A stretch of DNA of 64,000 nucleotides from the NCBI GenBank assembly GCA_902802815.1, contig CADCNQ010000014.1, positions 20,754 to 84,753 of the forward strand, in the 5' to 3' direction. Position 1 is the first letter of the stretch, and each line of letters begins with the position of its first letter. Shown here piece after piece: positions 1 to 10,986 of this stretch. The notes below the pieces were generated by a model that was not told the DNA's origin, ran no database searches, and saw only the letters and a list, made by a program, of their open reading frames with translations. This stretch comes from an uncultured Bacteroidales bacterium (GTDB taxonomy: Bacteria; Bacteroidota; Bacteroidia; Bacteroidales; Bacteroidaceae). The translations under genes were made by a program, and so were the position numbers.

Positions 1-476
1 GAACGAATCTTGGCACAAACCTGACCCAAAAGCTGCTTGTCGCAACTCTCGAGAATGATCTGCGGGTTCTGGTTTCTTTCACTTTTGGTCTCAACCTTAA
101 TCTCAGCGGGAAGCTGGATGAAGATGCTGTGGGTGTAGCCCAGTGAGAACTCCACGATGTTGCCCTGATTGCTGACACGGAAACCGACGCCAACCAGTTC
201 GAGCTGCTTCTTATAGCCCTCGCTTACACCTACGACCATATTATTTACGAGAGAACGATAGAGACCGTGGAAAGCCTGCTTCTGTTTTACATCAACATCA
301 GCCTGCTCGTCGATCTCGAAAGTAACCTCTTTCTCACTCACATTAACCTTGATAGCGGGGTTCACTGCCTGGGTCAGTTCACCTTTCTTACCTTTCACGG
401 TAACGACATTATCAGCATTCACTGTCACGGTAACACCTGCAGGAATGATAATGGGCATTTTACCTATTCTAGACAT
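1..476 (-). CDS. rplF: 50S ribosomal protein L6 (3' end outside window)
   Basis: Large-subunit protein that binds 23S rRNA near the sarcin-ricin loop. The product begins MSRIGKMPIIIPAGVTV, which is the L6 N-terminus. About 158 residues are present; the last 20-25 of a usual length near 183 lie beyond base 1. The ATG at 476 follows rpsH by 18 bases, the normal spc-operon order. Family assignment is secure; only the C-terminus is unseen. Confidence 0.97.
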   Translation of the reverse strand, partial: MSRIGKMPIIIPAGVTVTVNADNVVTVKGKKGELTQAVNPAIKVNVSEKEVTFEIDEQADVDVKQKQAFHGLYRSLVNNMVVGVSEGYKKQLELVGVGFRVSNQGNIVEFSLGYTHSIFIQLPAEIKVETKSERNQNPQIILESCDKQLLGQVCAKIR

Positions 477-494
477 CTAGTGTTCCTCCTATCA

Positions 495-890
495 TTAATA
501 AACGTAGCAAAGAACCTCACCTCCGATTTTCTCTTCGGCAGCTTCCTTGTTAGTCATAACACCCTTAGACGTGGAAATCAATGCGACACCCAGTCCATTA
601 ATAACTCTTGGCATATCTTTGTAACCGGTGTACTTACGCATACCGGGCTTAGATACACGAATCAACTTCTGGATTGCATTCTTACGAGTCTCTGCATCGT
701 ACTTCAATGCAATCTTGATGGTACCCTGAGGTCCGTCCTCGACGAACTTGTAGTTCAGGATATAACCTTTTTCAAAGAGGATCTTTGTGATCTCCTTTTT
801 CAAATTTGACGCGGGGCATTCTACCACCCTGTGTTTTGCTTGGATGGCGTTGCGCAGGCGAGTCAAATAATCTGCAATAGGATCTGTCAT
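495..890 (-). CDS. rpsH: 30S ribosomal protein S8
   Basis: Primary 16S rRNA-binding protein of the small subunit, and in E. coli the translational repressor of the spc operon. 131 residues from the ATG at 890, starting MTDPIADYLTRLRNA, the standard S8 N-terminus. An in-frame start 13 codons upstream exists, but its extra residues are unlike S8. The C-terminus GGEVLCYVY is typical. It sits between rpsN and rplF as in other bacteria. Confidence 0.98.
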   Translation of the reverse strand: MTDPIADYLTRLRNAIQAKHRVVECPASNLKKEITKILFEKGYILNYKFVEDGPQGTIKIALKYDAETRKNAIQKLIRVSKPGMRKYTGYKDMPRVINGLGVALISTSKGVMTNKEAAEEKIGGEVLCYVY

Positions 891-966
891 ATCTTTTTTT
901 TGGTTTAATTGATCGGGACTCCCCGACAATATTAAAAACTCTGTTTCTTCTGTTGGAACGCTAAAC

Positions 967-1272
967 TTACCAACTTGCCTTCTTCACACCGGGGATGAGA
1001 CCCTGAGAGGCCATCTCGCGGAACTGAATACGGCTGAGGCCGAACAAACGGATATAGCCCTTTGGACGTCCCGTAATCTTACAGCGATTGTGCAAACGGA
1101 TGGGGTTTGCATTACGGGGAATAGCCTGAAGCTTCTGAGCAGCTTCATAAGCAGCAGCGGGATCCGAGTTGGGATCGTTTACGATCTTCTTCAGTGCTGC
1201 ACGCTTTTCAGCATACTGGGCTACCAGTTTGGCACGCTTTACCTCACGCGCTTTCATTGATTCTTTTGCCAT
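967..1272 (-). CDS. rpsN: 30S ribosomal protein S14, zinc-free type
   Basis: Small-subunit head protein. 101 residues beginning [16 protein letters not shown] and ending in the conserved [11 protein letters not shown]. Only one cysteine is present, so the CxxC pairs of zinc-binding S14 are absent; this is the long C-minus form that functions without zinc. It lies 9 bases after rplE. Start and family are unambiguous. Confidence 0.98.
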   Translation of the reverse strand: MAKESMKAREVKRAKLVAQYAEKRAALKKIVNDPNSDPAAAYEAAQKLQAIPRNANPIRLHNRCKITGRPKGYIRLFGLSRIQFREMASQGLIPGVKKASW

Positions 1273-1281
1273 ACTTATTGC

Positions 1282-1836
1282 TTAGTTTTTAGCGTTCTTA
1301 AACGGAAGGCCGAATTCCTTCAACAGTGCATAACCTTCTTCATCGGTCTTGGCTGTGGTAACGAACGTAATGTTCATACCCAGGATGCGATCGATGGCAT
1401 CAATGTTGATTTCGGGGAAAATAATCTGCTCCTCAATACCCAAGGTATAGTTGCCGCGGCCGTCGAACTTGCTCTGAATACCCTTGAAGTCACGGATACG
1501 GGGCAGAGCCACGCGAACCAGCTTCTCCAGGAACTCATACATGCGCTCACGACGCAATGTTACCATCACACCGATAGGCATCTTCTTACGCAGCTTGAAC
1601 TGAGCCACGTCCTTCTTACTGACGGTAGCAACTGCCTTCTGACCGGTAATAGCTGTAATTTCGTTTACTGCTACTTCGATAATCTTCTTGTCTGCAGTGG
1701 CCATACCCAAACCCTGATTGATAACAATCTTCTTCAGAACGGGAATCTGCATGGCAGAAGAGTAACCGAACTGCTTCATCAGAGCAGGAGCGATTCTCTC
1801 TTTGTATTCTTGCTTTAGACTTGCTGTATTTGCCAT
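1282..1836 (-). CDS. rplE: 50S ribosomal protein L5
   Basis: Binds 5S rRNA in the central protuberance. 184 residues, the usual length, with the L5 blocks [11 protein letters not shown] near residue 37, [15 protein letters not shown] near 93 and [14 protein letters not shown] near 117. It starts 3 bases after the rplX stop, consistent with coupled translation. Confidence 0.98.
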   Translation of the reverse strand: MANTASLKQEYKERIAPALMKQFGYSSAMQIPVLKKIVINQGLGMATADKKIIEVAVNEITAITGQKAVATVSKKDVAQFKLRKKMPIGVMVTLRRERMYEFLEKLVRVALPRIRDFKGIQSKFDGRGNYTLGIEEQIIFPEINIDAIDRILGMNITFVTTAKTDEEGYALLKEFGLPFKNAKN

Positions 1837-1839
1837 AGC

Positions 1840-2157
1840 TTAAATCTCCTCTCCTGATTTTTTTGCATAACGGACCAACTTGCCCTCTGCATTCAACTTT
1901 CTACCAACGCGAGTGGCCTTACCGGTCTTGGGGTCAACGGGATTCAGATTGGAAATCTGGATGGGAGCCTCCATCTCCACAATGCCACCCTGAGGGTTCT
2001 TGGCACTGGGCTTCTGGCTCTTCTTCACCTTATTGACACCTTCAACCAAGGCACGCTGCTCCTTGACGAACACCTTCAACACCTTACCGCTCTGGCCTTT
2101 TGACTCTCCAGCGTTTACGATAACGGTGTCGCCTTTCTTAATATGTAACTTACTCAT
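1840..2157 (-). CDS. rplX: 50S ribosomal protein L24
   Basis: Early 23S rRNA assembly protein. 105 residues with an N-terminal KOW-type segment: [19 protein letters not shown], residues 8-26. The ATG at 2157 follows rplN by 26 bases. Normal length for the family. Confidence 0.98.
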   Translation of the reverse strand: MSKLHIKKGDTVIVNAGESKGQSGKVLKVFVKEQRALVEGVNKVKKSQKPSAKNPQGGIVEMEAPIQISNLNPVDPKTGKATRVGRKLNAEGKLVRYAKKSGEEI

Positions 2158-2183
2158 TGTTCTTTATTTTTCTTTAGGATAGA

Positions 2184-2549
2184 TTAAAGAACCTCAGGTG
2201 CCAGAGATACGACCTTCATGTTTGTGGCACGAAGTTCACGGGCAACAGGACCGAAGATACGACTTCCGCGAAGCTCACCGGCATTGTTCAGGAGAACACA
2301 TGCGTTGTCATCAAAGCGGATATAAGAGCCGTCGGGACGACGAACCTCTTTCTTTGTACGTACGATCAGGGCCTTTGATACGGCACCTTTCTTGACATCA
2401 CTGGTGGGAATTGCGCTCTTCACAGAAACGACAATCACGTCACCAACAGAGGCATAGCGACGGCGGGTTCCACCCAACACACGGATGCACAATGCTTCCT
2501 TGGCACCGCTGTTGTCTGCTACGACCAATCTAGATTCTGCTTGTATCAT
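2184..2549 (-). CDS. rplN: 50S ribosomal protein L14
   Basis: Large-subunit interface protein that bridges to 16S rRNA. 121 residues beginning [18 protein letters not shown] and containing [13 protein letters not shown] near the end, both diagnostic of L14. It starts 2 bases after the rpsQ stop. Confidence 0.98.
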   Translation of the reverse strand: MIQAESRLVVADNSGAKEALCIRVLGGTRRRYASVGDVIVVSVKSAIPTSDVKKGAVSKALIVRTKKEVRRPDGSYIRFDDNACVLLNNAGELRGSRIFGPVARELRATNMKVVSLAPEVL

Positions 2550-2551
2550 TT

Positions 2552-2809
2552 TTACTTAGCTCTTTCAACGATTTCTACTACTCTCCATCTCTTAGTCTTG
2601 CTCAAGGGACGAGTCTCCATGATGAGCACGGTGTCGCCTTTGTGGCACTCGTTCTTCTCATCGTGAGCATGGTACTTCTTTGTCTTAGCAACGAACTTAC
2701 CATAGATGGGGTGCTTCTCCTTGAACATGGTAGCAACGACAATGGTCTTGTCCATTTTATCGCTTACTACTACACCCGTACGGGTTTTTCTCAAATTTCT
2801 TGCTTCCAT
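2552..2809 (-). CDS. rpsQ: 30S ribosomal protein S17
   Basis: Primary 16S rRNA-binding protein with an OB fold. 85 residues; the S17 signature [14 protein letters not shown] follows the first 10 residues, and [18 protein letters not shown] forms the C-terminus. It lies 12 bases after rpmC. Confidence 0.98.
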   Translation of the reverse strand: MEARNLRKTRTGVVVSDKMDKTIVVATMFKEKHPIYGKFVAKTKKYHAHDEKNECHKGDTVLIMETRPLSKTKRWRVVEIVERAK

Positions 2810-2821
2810 ATCTGAAGTACC

Positions 2822-3016
2822 TTATTTATTCAACTCTTTTTGGCGGAGCACCGTCTTCATGCGAGCGATGTTACGACGAGCAATCTTGATCTGAGAGTTG
2901 TTCTCCAAGGGAGCAACGGCATGGTTGAGCTTCAACTGATTGTAACTTGCAACCTCAGCCTGGATGCGCTCAGTGAGATCCTGAACGGTCATCTCATTAA
3001 TTTCAACTGTCTTCAT
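2822..3016 (-). CDS. rpmC: 50S ribosomal protein L29
   Basis: Small two-helix protein near the polypeptide exit tunnel, part of the docking site for trigger factor and SRP. 64 residues with the helical motif IKIARRNIARMKTVLRQ near the end. The ATG at 3016 is 2 bases after the rplP stop. Confidence 0.97.
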   Translation of the reverse strand: MKTVEINEMTVQDLTERIQAEVASYNQLKLNHAVAPLENNSQIKIARRNIARMKTVLRQKELNK

Positions 3017-3018
3017 CT

Positions 3019-3444
3019 TTAAGCGTTCTTATCGTAATCGCGTCTAACAATAAACTTAGTGGTCACGGGCAATTTCTGGGCAGCCAGGCGAAGTGCTTCC
3101 TTGGCAACCTCATAGCTCACGCCTTCAATCTCGAAAATAATGCGACCCGGAGTGATGGGGAACACGTAGCCTACGGGATCACCCTTACCTTTACCCATAC
3201 GCACGTCAGCGGGCTTCTTGGTAATTGGCTTATCGGGGAATATTCTAATCCAGCTCTGACCCTCACGCTGCATGTAGCGGGTCATAGCAATACGTGCTGC
3301 CTCAATCTGGCGGGCAGTGATCCAGTGTGTATCAAGTGACTTGATGCCAAAGGATCCGAAAGCCAGCTGGTTGCCGCGCATGGCATTACCCTTGCAACGG
3401 CCTTTTTGCGGCCTTCTGTATTTGGTTCTTTTGGGCTGTAACAT
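3019..3444 (-). CDS. rplP: 50S ribosomal protein L16
   Basis: Helps organise the aminoacyl-tRNA entry side of the peptidyl-transferase centre. 141 residues starting [16 protein letters not shown], with the L16 motif [13 protein letters not shown] near residue 82. Family length and position are normal. Confidence 0.98.
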   Translation of the reverse strand: MLQPKRTKYRRPQKGRCKGNAMRGNQLAFGSFGIKSLDTHWITARQIEAARIAMTRYMQREGQSWIRIFPDKPITKKPADVRMGKGKGDPVGYVFPITPGRIIFEIEGVSYEVAKEALRLAAQKLPVTTKFIVRRDYDKNA

Positions 3445-3471
3445 GACTTTATTATTCTTTCAGATTAGTGT

Positions 3472-4209
3472 TTAACGATTTCCAGCCTTCTTACGACGGA
3501 AGTTTCTGCGATCACCACCCTCGCGGTTGAAACCGCCACGGGAGTTGTCCTTCTGCTGCTGGAAGTTAGGAGTCAAATCCTTCTTGCCATAAATTTCGCC
3601 ACGGCAAATCCACACCTTGATACCCAGAAGACCTACCTTTGTCAATGCCTCAGCCTGACAGAAGTCGATATCTGCGCGAAGTGTATGCAGGGGAGTACGA
3701 CCCTCCTTGAACATTTCGCTGCGTGCGATTTCAGCACCGTTGAGACGGCCGCTGATCTGCACCTTGATGCCTTCTGCACCGGCACGCATCGTGTTGGCAA
3801 TAGCCATCTTGATAGCACGACGATATGCAATCTTGCCTTCTACCTGACGGGCAATGTTGTTACCAACGATGTTGGCATCCAACTCAGGACGCTTCACCTC
3901 AAAGATATTGATTTGAATCTCCTTGTCCGTAACCTTCTTCAGCTCCTCTTTGAGCTTATCCACATTTTCACCGCCACGGCCAATAATCAGACCTGGACGA
4001 GCGGAGCAGACGGTGATGGTCACCATCTTCAAAGTGCGCTCGATGACAATGCGACTGATGCTGGCATCACCCAAACGAGCCATCAAATACTTGCGGATCT
4101 TAGAGTCCTCAAGGATGGTGTCGCCATAGTTATTGCCACCAAACCAGTTGGAGTCCCAACCGCGGACGATACCCAGACGGTTGCTTATCGGATTAACTTT
4201 CTGTCCCAT
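3472..4209 (-). CDS. rpsC: 30S ribosomal protein S3
   Basis: mRNA-entry protein with helicase-like function in the small subunit. 245 residues with the [14 protein letters not shown] start, a KH domain carrying [14 protein letters not shown] around residue 75, and the C-terminal S3 block. The last 40 residues are basic and Asn/Gly-rich, a lineage-specific tail. It starts 5 bases after the rplV stop. Confidence 0.98.
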   Translation of the reverse strand: MGQKVNPISNRLGIVRGWDSNWFGGNNYGDTILEDSKIRKYLMARLGDASISRIVIERTLKMVTITVCSARPGLIIGRGGENVDKLKEELKKVTDKEIQINIFEVKRPELDANIVGNNIARQVEGKIAYRRAIKMAIANTMRAGAEGIKVQISGRLNGAEIARSEMFKEGRTPLHTLRADIDFCQAEALTKVGLLGIKVWICRGEIYGKKDLTPNFQQQKDNSRGGFNREGGDRRNFRRKKAGNR

Positions 4210-4214
4210 GTCTT

Positions 4215-4610
4215 TTAATCTTTCTTAGTGTCAACGAAGAGGGTGACGTGGTTAGAACGCTTACGGATTCTGTAGCCACGACCCTGAGGAGCCGGTCTCA
4301 TACGCTTGAGGGTAGCACCCTCGTCAACAAAAATCTTGGTGATGAACAATTCACCATCTTCAGCCTTACGCTCGTTCTTCTGTTCCCAGTTTGCAATAGC
4401 GCTACGCAGAACTTTCTCTACATCAGCACTGGCAGCCTTGGCACAGAACTTCAGCGTGCCGAGAGCACGATTCACCTCCATGCCGCGAACCAAGTCCACA
4501 ACGTATCGCATCTTGCGGGGAGAAGAGGGCACATTCTGAGCCTTCGCGAAGCTCATAGCCTTACGAGCCTCTTTTCTTGCATCAGCTGCTAATTTCTTTC
4601 TTTTTCCCAT
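4215..4610 (-). CDS. rplV: 50S ribosomal protein L22
   Basis: Lines the peptide exit tunnel through a long beta-hairpin. 131 residues; the core [18 protein letters not shown] starts near residue 27, and the hairpin region [18 protein letters not shown] is intact near the end, without obvious macrolide-type insertions. The basic N-terminal extension [19 protein letters not shown] is usual in Bacteroidales. Confidence 0.97.
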   Translation of the reverse strand: MGKRKKLAADARKEARKAMSFAKAQNVPSSPRKMRYVVDLVRGMEVNRALGTLKFCAKAASADVEKVLRSAIANWEQKNERKAEDGELFITKIFVDEGATLKRMRPAPQGRGYRIRKRSNHVTLFVDTKKD

Positions 4611-4648
4611 TATCTTATTTTTCTTATTTTAAGTTTGGAATGCCCATC

Positions 4649-4918
4649 TTACTTCTTCTTCTGACCGGCATGACCACCAAACTTACGTGTGGGAGCGAAC
4701 TCTCCCAACTTGTGGCCTACCATATTCTCAGTTACGTAGACGGGAATAAACTTGTTGCCGTTGTGAACTCCTATTGTATGTCCCACAAAATCGGGAGAAA
4801 TCATAGAAGCACGAGACCAAGTCTTGACTACGGTCTTCTTGCCACTCTCATTCATGGCCAGAATCTTCTTCTCAAGACTCACCTCAATATACGGACCTTT
4901 CTTCAATGAACGACTCAT
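4649..4918 (-). CDS. rpsS: 30S ribosomal protein S19
   Basis: Small-subunit head protein that pairs with S13 at the subunit bridge. 89 residues beginning [18 protein letters not shown], with the conserved [17 protein letters not shown] near the C-terminus. It lies 28 bases after rplB. Confidence 0.98.
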   Translation of the reverse strand: MSRSLKKGPYIEVSLEKKILAMNESGKKTVVKTWSRASMISPDFVGHTIGVHNGNKFIPVYVTENMVGHKLGEFAPTRKFGGHAGQKKK

Positions 4919-4946
4919 ATTATGTATTTGTCTTTAAAGTCTGTTA

Positions 4947-5774
4947 TTACTTCTTGTTAGCTCTCTCAATAATGTACTTGTTGGACTGCTTCTTCGGAGC
5001 GCGAGTCTTGAGACCCTTAGCGTACAAGCCCTTGCGTGAACGCGGGTGACCACCGCTCTGACGACCTTCACCACCACCCATGGGATGATCATGAGGATTC
5101 ATCACGACGCCACGGTTGTGAGGACGACGGCCCAACCAGCGGGTGCGACCGGCCTTACCACTGCTCTCAAGAGCGTGATCGCTGTTACCTACGCTACCAA
5201 CAGTAGCCTTGCAGGCAGAAAGAATCTGACGTGTCTCTCCAGAAGGCAACTTGATGACGCAGTAGCGACCTTCGCGGCTGGTGAGCTGAGCGAAGTTGCC
5301 GGCGCTGCGCACAAGCAGAGCACCCTGACCGGGACGCAACTCAATGTTGTGAATCACTGTACCTACAGGGATATTCTGCAGAGGAAGAGCGTTACCTACC
5401 TCGGGAGCTGCTTCAGCACCACTCATAAGAGTGCTGCCTACCTTCAGACCGTTGGGAGCGATGATATAACGCTTCTCACCGTCAGCATAATAAAGCAGAG
5501 CGATACGAGCTGAACGATTGGGATCGTACTCAATGCTCTTAACGACTGCTGGAACACCATCCTTCTCACGCTTGAAATCAATGAAGCGGAACTTCTGCTT
5601 GTGACCACCGCCAATGTAGCGCATGGTCATCTTGCCCGTAGCATTACGGCCACCAGTAGAACGCTTGCCGCAAACGAGAGACTTCTCAGGTACCGATGCA
5701 GTAATCTCTTCGAAGGTACCTATAATCTTGTGTCTTTGGCCCGGAGTTGTGGGCTTAAATTTACGTACTGCCAT
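4947..5774 (-). CDS. rplB: 50S ribosomal protein L2
   Basis: Core 23S rRNA-binding protein needed for subunit joining and peptidyl transfer. 275 residues. The C-terminal loop [16 protein letters not shown] (about residues 222-237) contains the histidine long linked to peptidyl-transferase activity. Spacing to rplW is 6 bases. Confidence 0.98.
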   Translation of the reverse strand: MAVRKFKPTTPGQRHKIIGTFEEITASVPEKSLVCGKRSTGGRNATGKMTMRYIGGGHKQKFRFIDFKREKDGVPAVVKSIEYDPNRSARIALLYYADGEKRYIIAPNGLKVGSTLMSGAEAAPEVGNALPLQNIPVGTVIHNIELRPGQGALLVRSAGNFAQLTSREGRYCVIKLPSGETRQILSACKATVGSVGNSDHALESSGKAGRTRWLGRRPHNRGVVMNPHDHPMGGGEGRQSGGHPRSRKGLYAKGLKTRAPKKQSNKYIIERANKK

Positions 5775-5780
5775 TCTCTA

Positions 5781-6071
5781 TTAAATATTGCTATAGAAAT
5801 CAATTACATCGCCTTCCTTCAGCGTCACAATAGCCTTCTTGAAAGCGTTGGTGCGACCCTTGATAAGGCCGGAGCGAGTGTAGCGGCTCTTGTTCTTACC
5901 GGCATAGCGGCAAGTGTTGATATCCGTTACCGTCACGCCATACTTCTGCTCGATCTCCTTCTTCAGTTCGATCTTGCCAGCCTCAGGACGCACGATGAAG
6001 CCGAACTTGTTCTGCTTCTCTGTGATAGAGGTCATCTTCTCAGTGACCAGAGGTTTGATGATATTTGACAT
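5781..6071 (-). CDS. rplW: 50S ribosomal protein L23
   Basis: Exit-tunnel rim protein that docks trigger factor and SRP. 96 residues; IIKPLVTEKMTSITEKQNK at the N-terminus and YTRSGLIKGRTNAFKKA near residue 63 match L23. It lies 17 bases after rplD. Confidence 0.97.
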   Translation of the reverse strand: MSNIIKPLVTEKMTSITEKQNKFGFIVRPEAGKIELKKEIEQKYGVTVTDINTCRYAGKNKSRYTRSGLIKGRTNAFKKAIVTLKEGDVIDFYSNI

Positions 6072-6088
6072 AACTTTTCAGCTCCTTT

Positions 6089-6718
6089 TTACTTGGTTAA
6101 GTTACCCTCAATCACCGCAAGCGCGCTCTCTGCAATGACCACCACCTCTGCGTCCATCACCTTGTAGGTATTGAGTGCAGAAGCAGCCATCACAGCAGTA
6201 CGCTGCAGGTTACGGGCCGACAAATATACGGCTTTATCCGCACCTGGGGTGACGAAGAGAACCTTCTTGTCGCTGACTTTAAGATTATTTAACACTTCAA
6301 TCATGCTCTTTGTCTTGGGAGCCTCGAAAGTGAAGTCCTCAACAACGATAATTGCATTCTCCTTAGCCTTGTAGGAAAGGGCGCTCTTGCGAGCCAATTG
6401 ACGCTGCTTCAGATTCAGCTTGAAACCGTAGTCACGGGGCTTGGGACCGAAGACTCTGGCACCACCTACCAGCACGGGGCTGTTGATGTCACCGCGACGT
6501 GCACCGCCACCACCTTTCTGGCGACCGAGCTTACGTGTTGAGCCACTGATTTCGCTTCTCTCTTTAGACTTTGCCGTACCCTGACGCTGATTGGCCATGA
6601 TGAGCTTCACGTCGAGATAGATGGCGTGGTCGTTGGGTTCGATGGCATAGATAGCATCGTTGAGAACAGCCTTCTTGGCGGTCTCCTTACCCTGAATATT
6701 CAGTACACTAACTTCCAT
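6089..6718 (-). CDS. rplD: 50S ribosomal protein L4
   Basis: Tunnel-lining protein, and in E. coli the autogenous repressor of the S10 operon. 209 residues with the central loop [20 protein letters not shown] (about residues 62-81) that reaches the tunnel. It starts one base after the rplC stop, so the two are probably translationally coupled. Confidence 0.98.
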   Translation of the reverse strand: MEVSVLNIQGKETAKKAVLNDAIYAIEPNDHAIYLDVKLIMANQRQGTAKSKERSEISGSTRKLGRQKGGGGARRGDINSPVLVGGARVFGPKPRDYGFKLNLKQRQLARKSALSYKAKENAIIVVEDFTFEAPKTKSMIEVLNNLKVSDKKVLFVTPGADKAVYLSARNLQRTAVMAASALNTYKVMDAEVVVIAESALAVIEGNLTK

Positions 6719-6719
6719 C

Positions 6720-7337
6720 TTACTTGATTACGCTAACGATTGAACCTTTGTAACCGGGAACACTACCCTTGATAAGAAGCAGGTTGTGCTCGGGAATTAC
6801 CTTTAATACTTGCAGGTTGTGTGTGGTCACACGCTGTGCGCCCATCTGGCCGCCCATACGCATACCCTTGAACACCTTCGCGGGATACGAGCAGGCACCG
6901 ATAGAACCCGGCTTTCTCTGACGGTCGTCCTGACCATGAGTGATCTGACCTACGCCACCGAAACCGTGACGCTTCACAACACCCTGGAAACCGCGACCCT
7001 TGCTCGTGGCGATAACATCCACGAACGCCGTGTCGGCAAACATCTCTACAGTGAGTTCCTGACCCAAAGTCAGCTCACCTTCAAAACCTGTGAACTCGGC
7101 CAAGTGTCTCTTGGCGGTGGTTCCTGCCTTCTTGAAGTGACCCATCATAGGAGCAGAAGTGTTCTTCTCCTTAGCCTCTTCAAAACCAAGCTGAACAGCC
7201 TCGTAACCGTCTTTTTCAACGTTCTTCAGCTGAGTAACCACGCAAGGACCCAATTCGATAACAGTGCACGGCACATTCTTGCCGTCGGCACTGAAAACGG
7301 AAGTCATTCCGATTTTCTTTCCTAATAATCCTGGCAT
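6720..7337 (-). CDS. rplC: 50S ribosomal protein L3
   Basis: Early assembly protein reaching toward the peptidyl-transferase centre. 205 residues starting [16 protein letters not shown]; the signature [16 protein letters not shown] lies around residue 113, with the conserved [19 protein letters not shown] after it. It follows rpsJ by 65 bases. Confidence 0.98.
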   Translation of the reverse strand: MPGLLGKKIGMTSVFSADGKNVPCTVIELGPCVVTQLKNVEKDGYEAVQLGFEEAKEKNTSAPMMGHFKKAGTTAKRHLAEFTGFEGELTLGQELTVEMFADTAFVDVIATSKGRGFQGVVKRHGFGGVGQITHGQDDRQRKPGSIGACSYPAKVFKGMRMGGQMGAQRVTTHNLQVLKVIPEHNLLLIKGSVPGYKGSIVSVIK

Positions 7338-7402
7338 TTCAGTTTGAATTTATTGTTATTATACTATTTTTTTTAAACTTACCTTTCACATCAGAAAGGG
7401 CA

Positions 7403-7717
7403 TCACACCTTGATCTCAACCTCAACGCCGCTGGGCAACTGAAGCTTCATGAGGGCGTCAACGGTCTTTTCGTTGCTGTTGAAGATGTCAATCAGACGCT
7501 TGTAGGCGCTGAGCTGGAACTGCTCACGGCTCTTCTTGTTGACGAAAGTGGAACGGTTCACAGTGAAGATACGCTTGTGTGTGGGCAAGGGAATAGGACC
7601 GCTCACAATAGCACCCGTGATCTTCACGGTCTTCACGATCTGCTCTGCAGACTTGTCGACGAGCATGTGATCGTAGCTCTTCAACTTGATACGAATCTTT
7701 GGCTGATTCTGACTCAT
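7403..7717 (-). CDS. rpsJ: 30S ribosomal protein S10
   Basis: Small-subunit head protein; it also joins NusB in antitermination. 104 residues with [20 protein letters not shown] near the start and [18 protein letters not shown] mid-protein. Residues of the loop that tetracycline-resistant S10 variants change look ordinary. First gene of the S10 block; 72 bases separate it from fusA and no promoter of the TAnnTTTG type is evident there. Confidence 0.98.
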   Translation of the reverse strand: MSQNQPKIRIKLKSYDHMLVDKSAEQIVKTVKITGAIVSGPIPLPTHKRIFTVNRSTFVNKKSREQFQLSAYKRLIDIFNSNEKTVDALMKLQLPSGVEVEIKV

Positions 7718-7789
7718 AATTTTCTTCTTTTTACTGTTTTTACTGTTTCTTTTTATCTTCTCAATCCGTAAGAGTCATTTGCTACGGAT

Positions 7790-9907
7790 TTACACGAGGT
7801 CTACTCTACCCTTCATTTCCTCGAGTACGCTCTTGGCGATACTGCTGGAAACGGGAGCGTGATGATCATACGTCATGCTGCTGGTGGCACGGCCGGAGGT
7901 GATAGTACGCAGAGCGGTAACATAACCGAACATCTCTGCCAGAGGCACCATAGCCTTCACCAGACGGGCACCGGTACGGGTGGTATCCATACCCTCTACC
8001 TGACCGCGACGCTTGTTCAAGTCACCGATGACGTCACCCATGTTCTCCTCGGGAGTAACAACCTCGAGACGCATGATGGGCTCCATCAGTACGGGCTTAG
8101 CCTTTGCGCAGCAAGCCTTGTATGCCAGCTGGGCTGCAATTTCGAACGAAAGCTGGTCGGAGTCAACGGGGTGGAACGAACCGTCAACGAGCTCTACCTT
8201 CAGGCTGTCGAGAGGGAAGCCGCCGAGCACACCATTCTTCATGGCTGCCTCGAAGCCCTTCTGCACACTGGGGATGAACTCCTTGGGAATGTTACCGCCG
8301 GTGACGCTGTTGATAAACTGGAGAGGAGTATCCTTATAGTCTTCGTCGCGGGGACCTACGTTGACGATGATGTCAGCGAACTTACCACGACCACCTGACT
8401 GCTTCTTGTAAACCTCACGGTGGTTAACGGTCTGAGTGATAGCCTCCTTATAGTTAACCTGGGGCTTACCCTGGTTGCACTCTACCTTGAACTCGCGCTT
8501 CAGACGGTCGATGATGATATCCAGGTGAAGCTCACCCATACCGGAAATCACAGTCTGACCGCTCTGTTCGTCGGTGCGAACCGTGAAGGTGGGATCCTCT
8601 TCAGCCAGCTTGGCAAGACCGTTGGAGAGCTTGTCGAGGTCCTTCTGGGTCTTGGGCTCTACGGCGATACCGATAACGGGATCGGGGAAGTCCATAGACT
8701 CCAGTGTGATGGGTGCATCCTCGTCGGCGAGGGTATCACCTGTGTGGATATCCTTGAAACCAACACCTGCACCTATATCGCCAGCACCGATTTCCTCTAC
8801 GGGGTTCTGGTGATTGGAGTGCATCTGGAAGAGGCGGCTTACGCGCTCCTTCTTACCGCTGCGTACATTGTAGATATAAGAACCGGCAGCAATCTTACCG
8901 CTGTATACGCGGAAGAATGTCAGACGGCCTACATACGGGTCGGTGGCAATCTTGAATGCCAATGCGCTCGTCTTCTCGTCCTCGCTGGGCTTACGCACCT
9001 CCTTCTCGCCAGTCTCGGGATTTGTGCCCTCGATGTCGGGGGTATCCAGAGGAGAGGGAAGGAACATACATACGTAGTCGAGCAGAGTCTGCACACCCTT
9101 GTTCTTGAAGCTGGAGCCGCAAGTCATGGGCACGAGGCTCAGGTTCAGCGTACCCTTACGGATAGCAGCGATGAGCTCATCCTCCGTGATGCTGTCGGGA
9201 TCCTCGAAGAACTTCTCCATGAGAGCCTCGTCCTGCTCGGCAGCCTGCTCCAGGAGCTTGGCACGCCACTCGTCACACTCAGCCTTGAGGTCAGCGGGAA
9301 TCTCCTCCACGTCGTACTCTGCACCCATCGTCTCGTCGTGCCACAGAATGGCCTTCATCTTGATGAGGTCGCAGATACCCTTGAAGTTCTCCTCTGCACC
9401 GATGGGCACAGCGACTACTGCGGGGTTGGCACCCAGGATGTCCTTCATCTGGCGCACCACCTCAAAGAAGTCGGCACCAGAGCGGTCCATCTTGTTAACA
9501 TAGCCCATACGGGGCACGTTGTACTTGTCGGCCTGACGCCATACAGTCTCTGACTGGGGCTCTACGCCACCTACGGCACAATATGTTGCCACAGCGCCGT
9601 CCAGCACACGCAGAGAGCGCTCCACCTCAGCGGTGAAGTCCACATGTCCCGGGGTGTCGATCAGGTTGAACTTGTACTTGTTACCGTTCCAGTTCCAGTA
9701 AGCTGTGGTAGCAGCAGAGGTGATGGTGATACCACGCTCCTGCTCCTGCTCCATCCAGTCCATCGTGGCTGCACCTTCGTGCACCTCACCGATCTTGTGG
9801 GTCTTACCGGTATAGAAAAGAATACGCTCCGACGTTGTTGTCTTACCGGCATCGATGTGAGCCATGATACCGAAGTTGCGCGTCAAATGAAGATCTTGTT
9901 TTGCCAT
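7790..9907 (-). CDS. fusA: translation elongation factor G
   Basis: GTPase that drives ribosomal translocation. 705 residues. The G domain has [14 protein letters not shown] (P loop, about 16-29), RGITITSAA (switch I), [12 protein letters not shown] and NKMD. Domain IV carries the conserved [16 protein letters not shown], and the C-terminus has the EF-G fold with [11 protein letters not shown]. It sits between rpsG and rpsJ as in the classical str operon. Tuf is not in this operon; the window's tuf is at 32.6-33.8 kb. Confidence 0.98.
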   Translation of the reverse strand: MAKQDLHLTRNFGIMAHIDAGKTTTSERILFYTGKTHKIGEVHEGAATMDWMEQEQERGITITSAATTAYWNWNGNKYKFNLIDTPGHVDFTAEVERSLRVLDGAVATYCAVGGVEPQSETVWRQADKYNVPRMGYVNKMDRSGADFFEVVRQMKDILGANPAVVAVPIGAEENFKGICDLIKMKAILWHDETMGAEYDVEEIPADLKAECDEWRAKLLEQAAEQDEALMEKFFEDPDSITEDELIAAIRKGTLNLSLVPMTCGSSFKNKGVQTLLDYVCMFLPSPLDTPDIEGTNPETGEKEVRKPSEDEKTSALAFKIATDPYVGRLTFFRVYSGKIAAGSYIYNVRSGKKERVSRLFQMHSNHQNPVEEIGAGDIGAGVGFKDIHTGDTLADEDAPITLESMDFPDPVIGIAVEPKTQKDLDKLSNGLAKLAEEDPTFTVRTDEQSGQTVISGMGELHLDIIIDRLKREFKVECNQGKPQVNYKEAITQTVNHREVYKKQSGGRGKFADIIVNVGPRDEDYKDTPLQFINSVTGGNIPKEFIPSVQKGFEAAMKNGVLGGFPLDSLKVELVDGSFHPVDSDQLSFEIAAQLAYKACCAKAKPVLMEPIMRLEVVTPEENMGDVIGDLNKRRGQVEGMDTTRTGARLVKAMVPLAEMFGYVTALRTITSGRATSSMTYDHHAPVSSSIAKSVLEEMKGRVDLV

Positions 9908-9931
9908 TTCCTTTTACCTTAATATATATTA

Positions 9932-10408
9932 TTAGAAACGGAAGTGGGCAAATGCACGGTTTGCCTCAGCCATGCGGTGCATGTCTTCCTTACGCTTGAA
10001 GGCACCGCCCTGCTCATTGTAGGCGTCCATGATCTCAGCAGCCAGCTTGTCGGCCATTGTCTTGCCGCCGCGCTTACGTGCAAACTGAATCATGTTCTTC
10101 ATGCTGACACTCTCCTTACGATCGGGACGAATCTCCGTGGGCACCTGGAAAGTGGCACCACCGATACGGCGACTCTTAACCTCCACCTGAGGAGTGATCT
10201 TGTCGAGAGCCTCCTTCCAGATCTGGAGGGCGGGCTTCTCCTCACTCTTCATCTTCTCACCGACAATCTCAAGACTGTTGTAGAAAATATCGTAGGAGAT
10301 ACTCTTCTTACCATCGAACATCAGATGGTTCACGAACTTTGACACCTTCACGTCACCGAATACGGGATCCGGAAGGATGATTCTCTTCTTTGGTTTAGCT
10401 TTACGCAT
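9932..10408 (-). CDS. rpsG: 30S ribosomal protein S7
   Basis: Nucleates assembly of the 30S head and, in E. coli, represses its own operon by binding the rpsL-rpsG spacer. 158 residues starting [16 protein letters not shown], with the S7 core [16 protein letters not shown] near residue 83. It lies 24 bases before fusA. Confidence 0.98.
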   Translation of the reverse strand: MRKAKPKKRIILPDPVFGDVKVSKFVNHLMFDGKKSISYDIFYNSLEIVGEKMKSEEKPALQIWKEALDKITPQVEVKSRRIGGATFQVPTEIRPDRKESVSMKNMIQFARKRGGKTMADKLAAEIMDAYNEQGGAFKRKEDMHRMAEANRAFAHFRF

Positions 10409-10520
10409 TTTCTTTCGTTTGTTCTTTGTGTTCAGGGCTGTAGGATTTCCTTGTCTTCAACTTCTCCCTCTGGAGCGTTTACTCAGGCCTGGCAACTGAA
10501 CGGGTTAGTGATGGATTTCT
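10409..10520 (-). promoter_or_regulatory. long rpsL-rpsG intercistronic region, possible S7 site
   Basis: This spacer is 112 bases, while most spacers in the cluster are 1-72. On the transcript GTTCAG (10501-10496) can pair with CTGAAC (10435-10430), closing a loop of about 60 bases. In E. coli the equivalent spacer is the S7 translational operator. The position and closing stem are seen; S7 binding is inferred. Confidence 0.4.
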
Positions 10521-10907
10521 TTACTTCTTCTTGTCTCCTTTAGGACGCTTGGCACCGTACTTGGAACGACGCTGTGTGCGGTTTGCAACACCTGCCGTAT
10601 CAAGCGTGCCGCGCACGATGTGATAACGAACACCGGGAAGGTCCTTCACACGACCGCCGCGCACCAGCACGATGCTGTGCTCCTGCAGGTTGTGACCCTC
10701 TCCGGGAATGTAACTGTTGACCTCCTTAGAGTTGGTCAAACGAACACGGGCTACCTTACGCATAGCCGAATTAGGCTTCTTCGGGGTGGTCGTGTAGACA
10801 CGAACGCAAACACCGCGACGCTGAGGACAGCTGTCCAAAGCGGGGCTCTTGCTCTTGTCTGCCATCACCGAGCGGCCTTTTCTTACCAATTGTTGGATTG
10901 TAGGCAT
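10521..10907 (-). CDS. rpsL: 30S ribosomal protein S12
   Basis: Decoding-site protein of the small subunit. 128 residues starting [12 protein letters not shown]. The two loops that mutate to give streptomycin resistance read [14 protein letters not shown] and [14 protein letters not shown], the sensitive (wild-type) lysines. First gene of the str-S10 transcript, with a promoter motif 72 bases upstream. Confidence 0.98.
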   Translation of the reverse strand: MPTIQQLVRKGRSVMADKSKSPALDSCPQRRGVCVRVYTTTPKKPNSAMRKVARVRLTNSKEVNSYIPGEGHNLQEHSIVLVRGGRVKDLPGVRYHIVRGTLDTAGVANRTQRRSKYGAKRPKGDKKK

Positions 10908-10978
10908 TTTGTTTGATTTTTAGTTTATTTTGTGTGTATATATGTGCGTTTGTGTGCGCATTATGCGCATTCGGTTGG

Positions 10979-10986
10979 CAAAGGTA
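10979..10986 (-). promoter_or_regulatory. promoter -7 element of the str operon
   Basis: On the minus strand TACCTTTG matches the Bacteroidetes -7 consensus TAnnTTTG. It leaves a 71-base leader before rpsL. No clear TTTG is found 19 bases upstream. The A/T-rich stretch between this site and the end of the next gene (10987-11188) holds no gene I can support. Confidence 0.7.

Noticed and set aside
8420..9553. Long open frame of 377 codons antisense to fusA
   Set aside because: It mirrors the codon bias of fusA, has no start signals and its product (His/Leu/Val-rich, no domain) looks like antisense translation.
10521..10907. Streptomycin-resistance change in S12
   Set aside because: Both diagnostic lysine loops are wild type.
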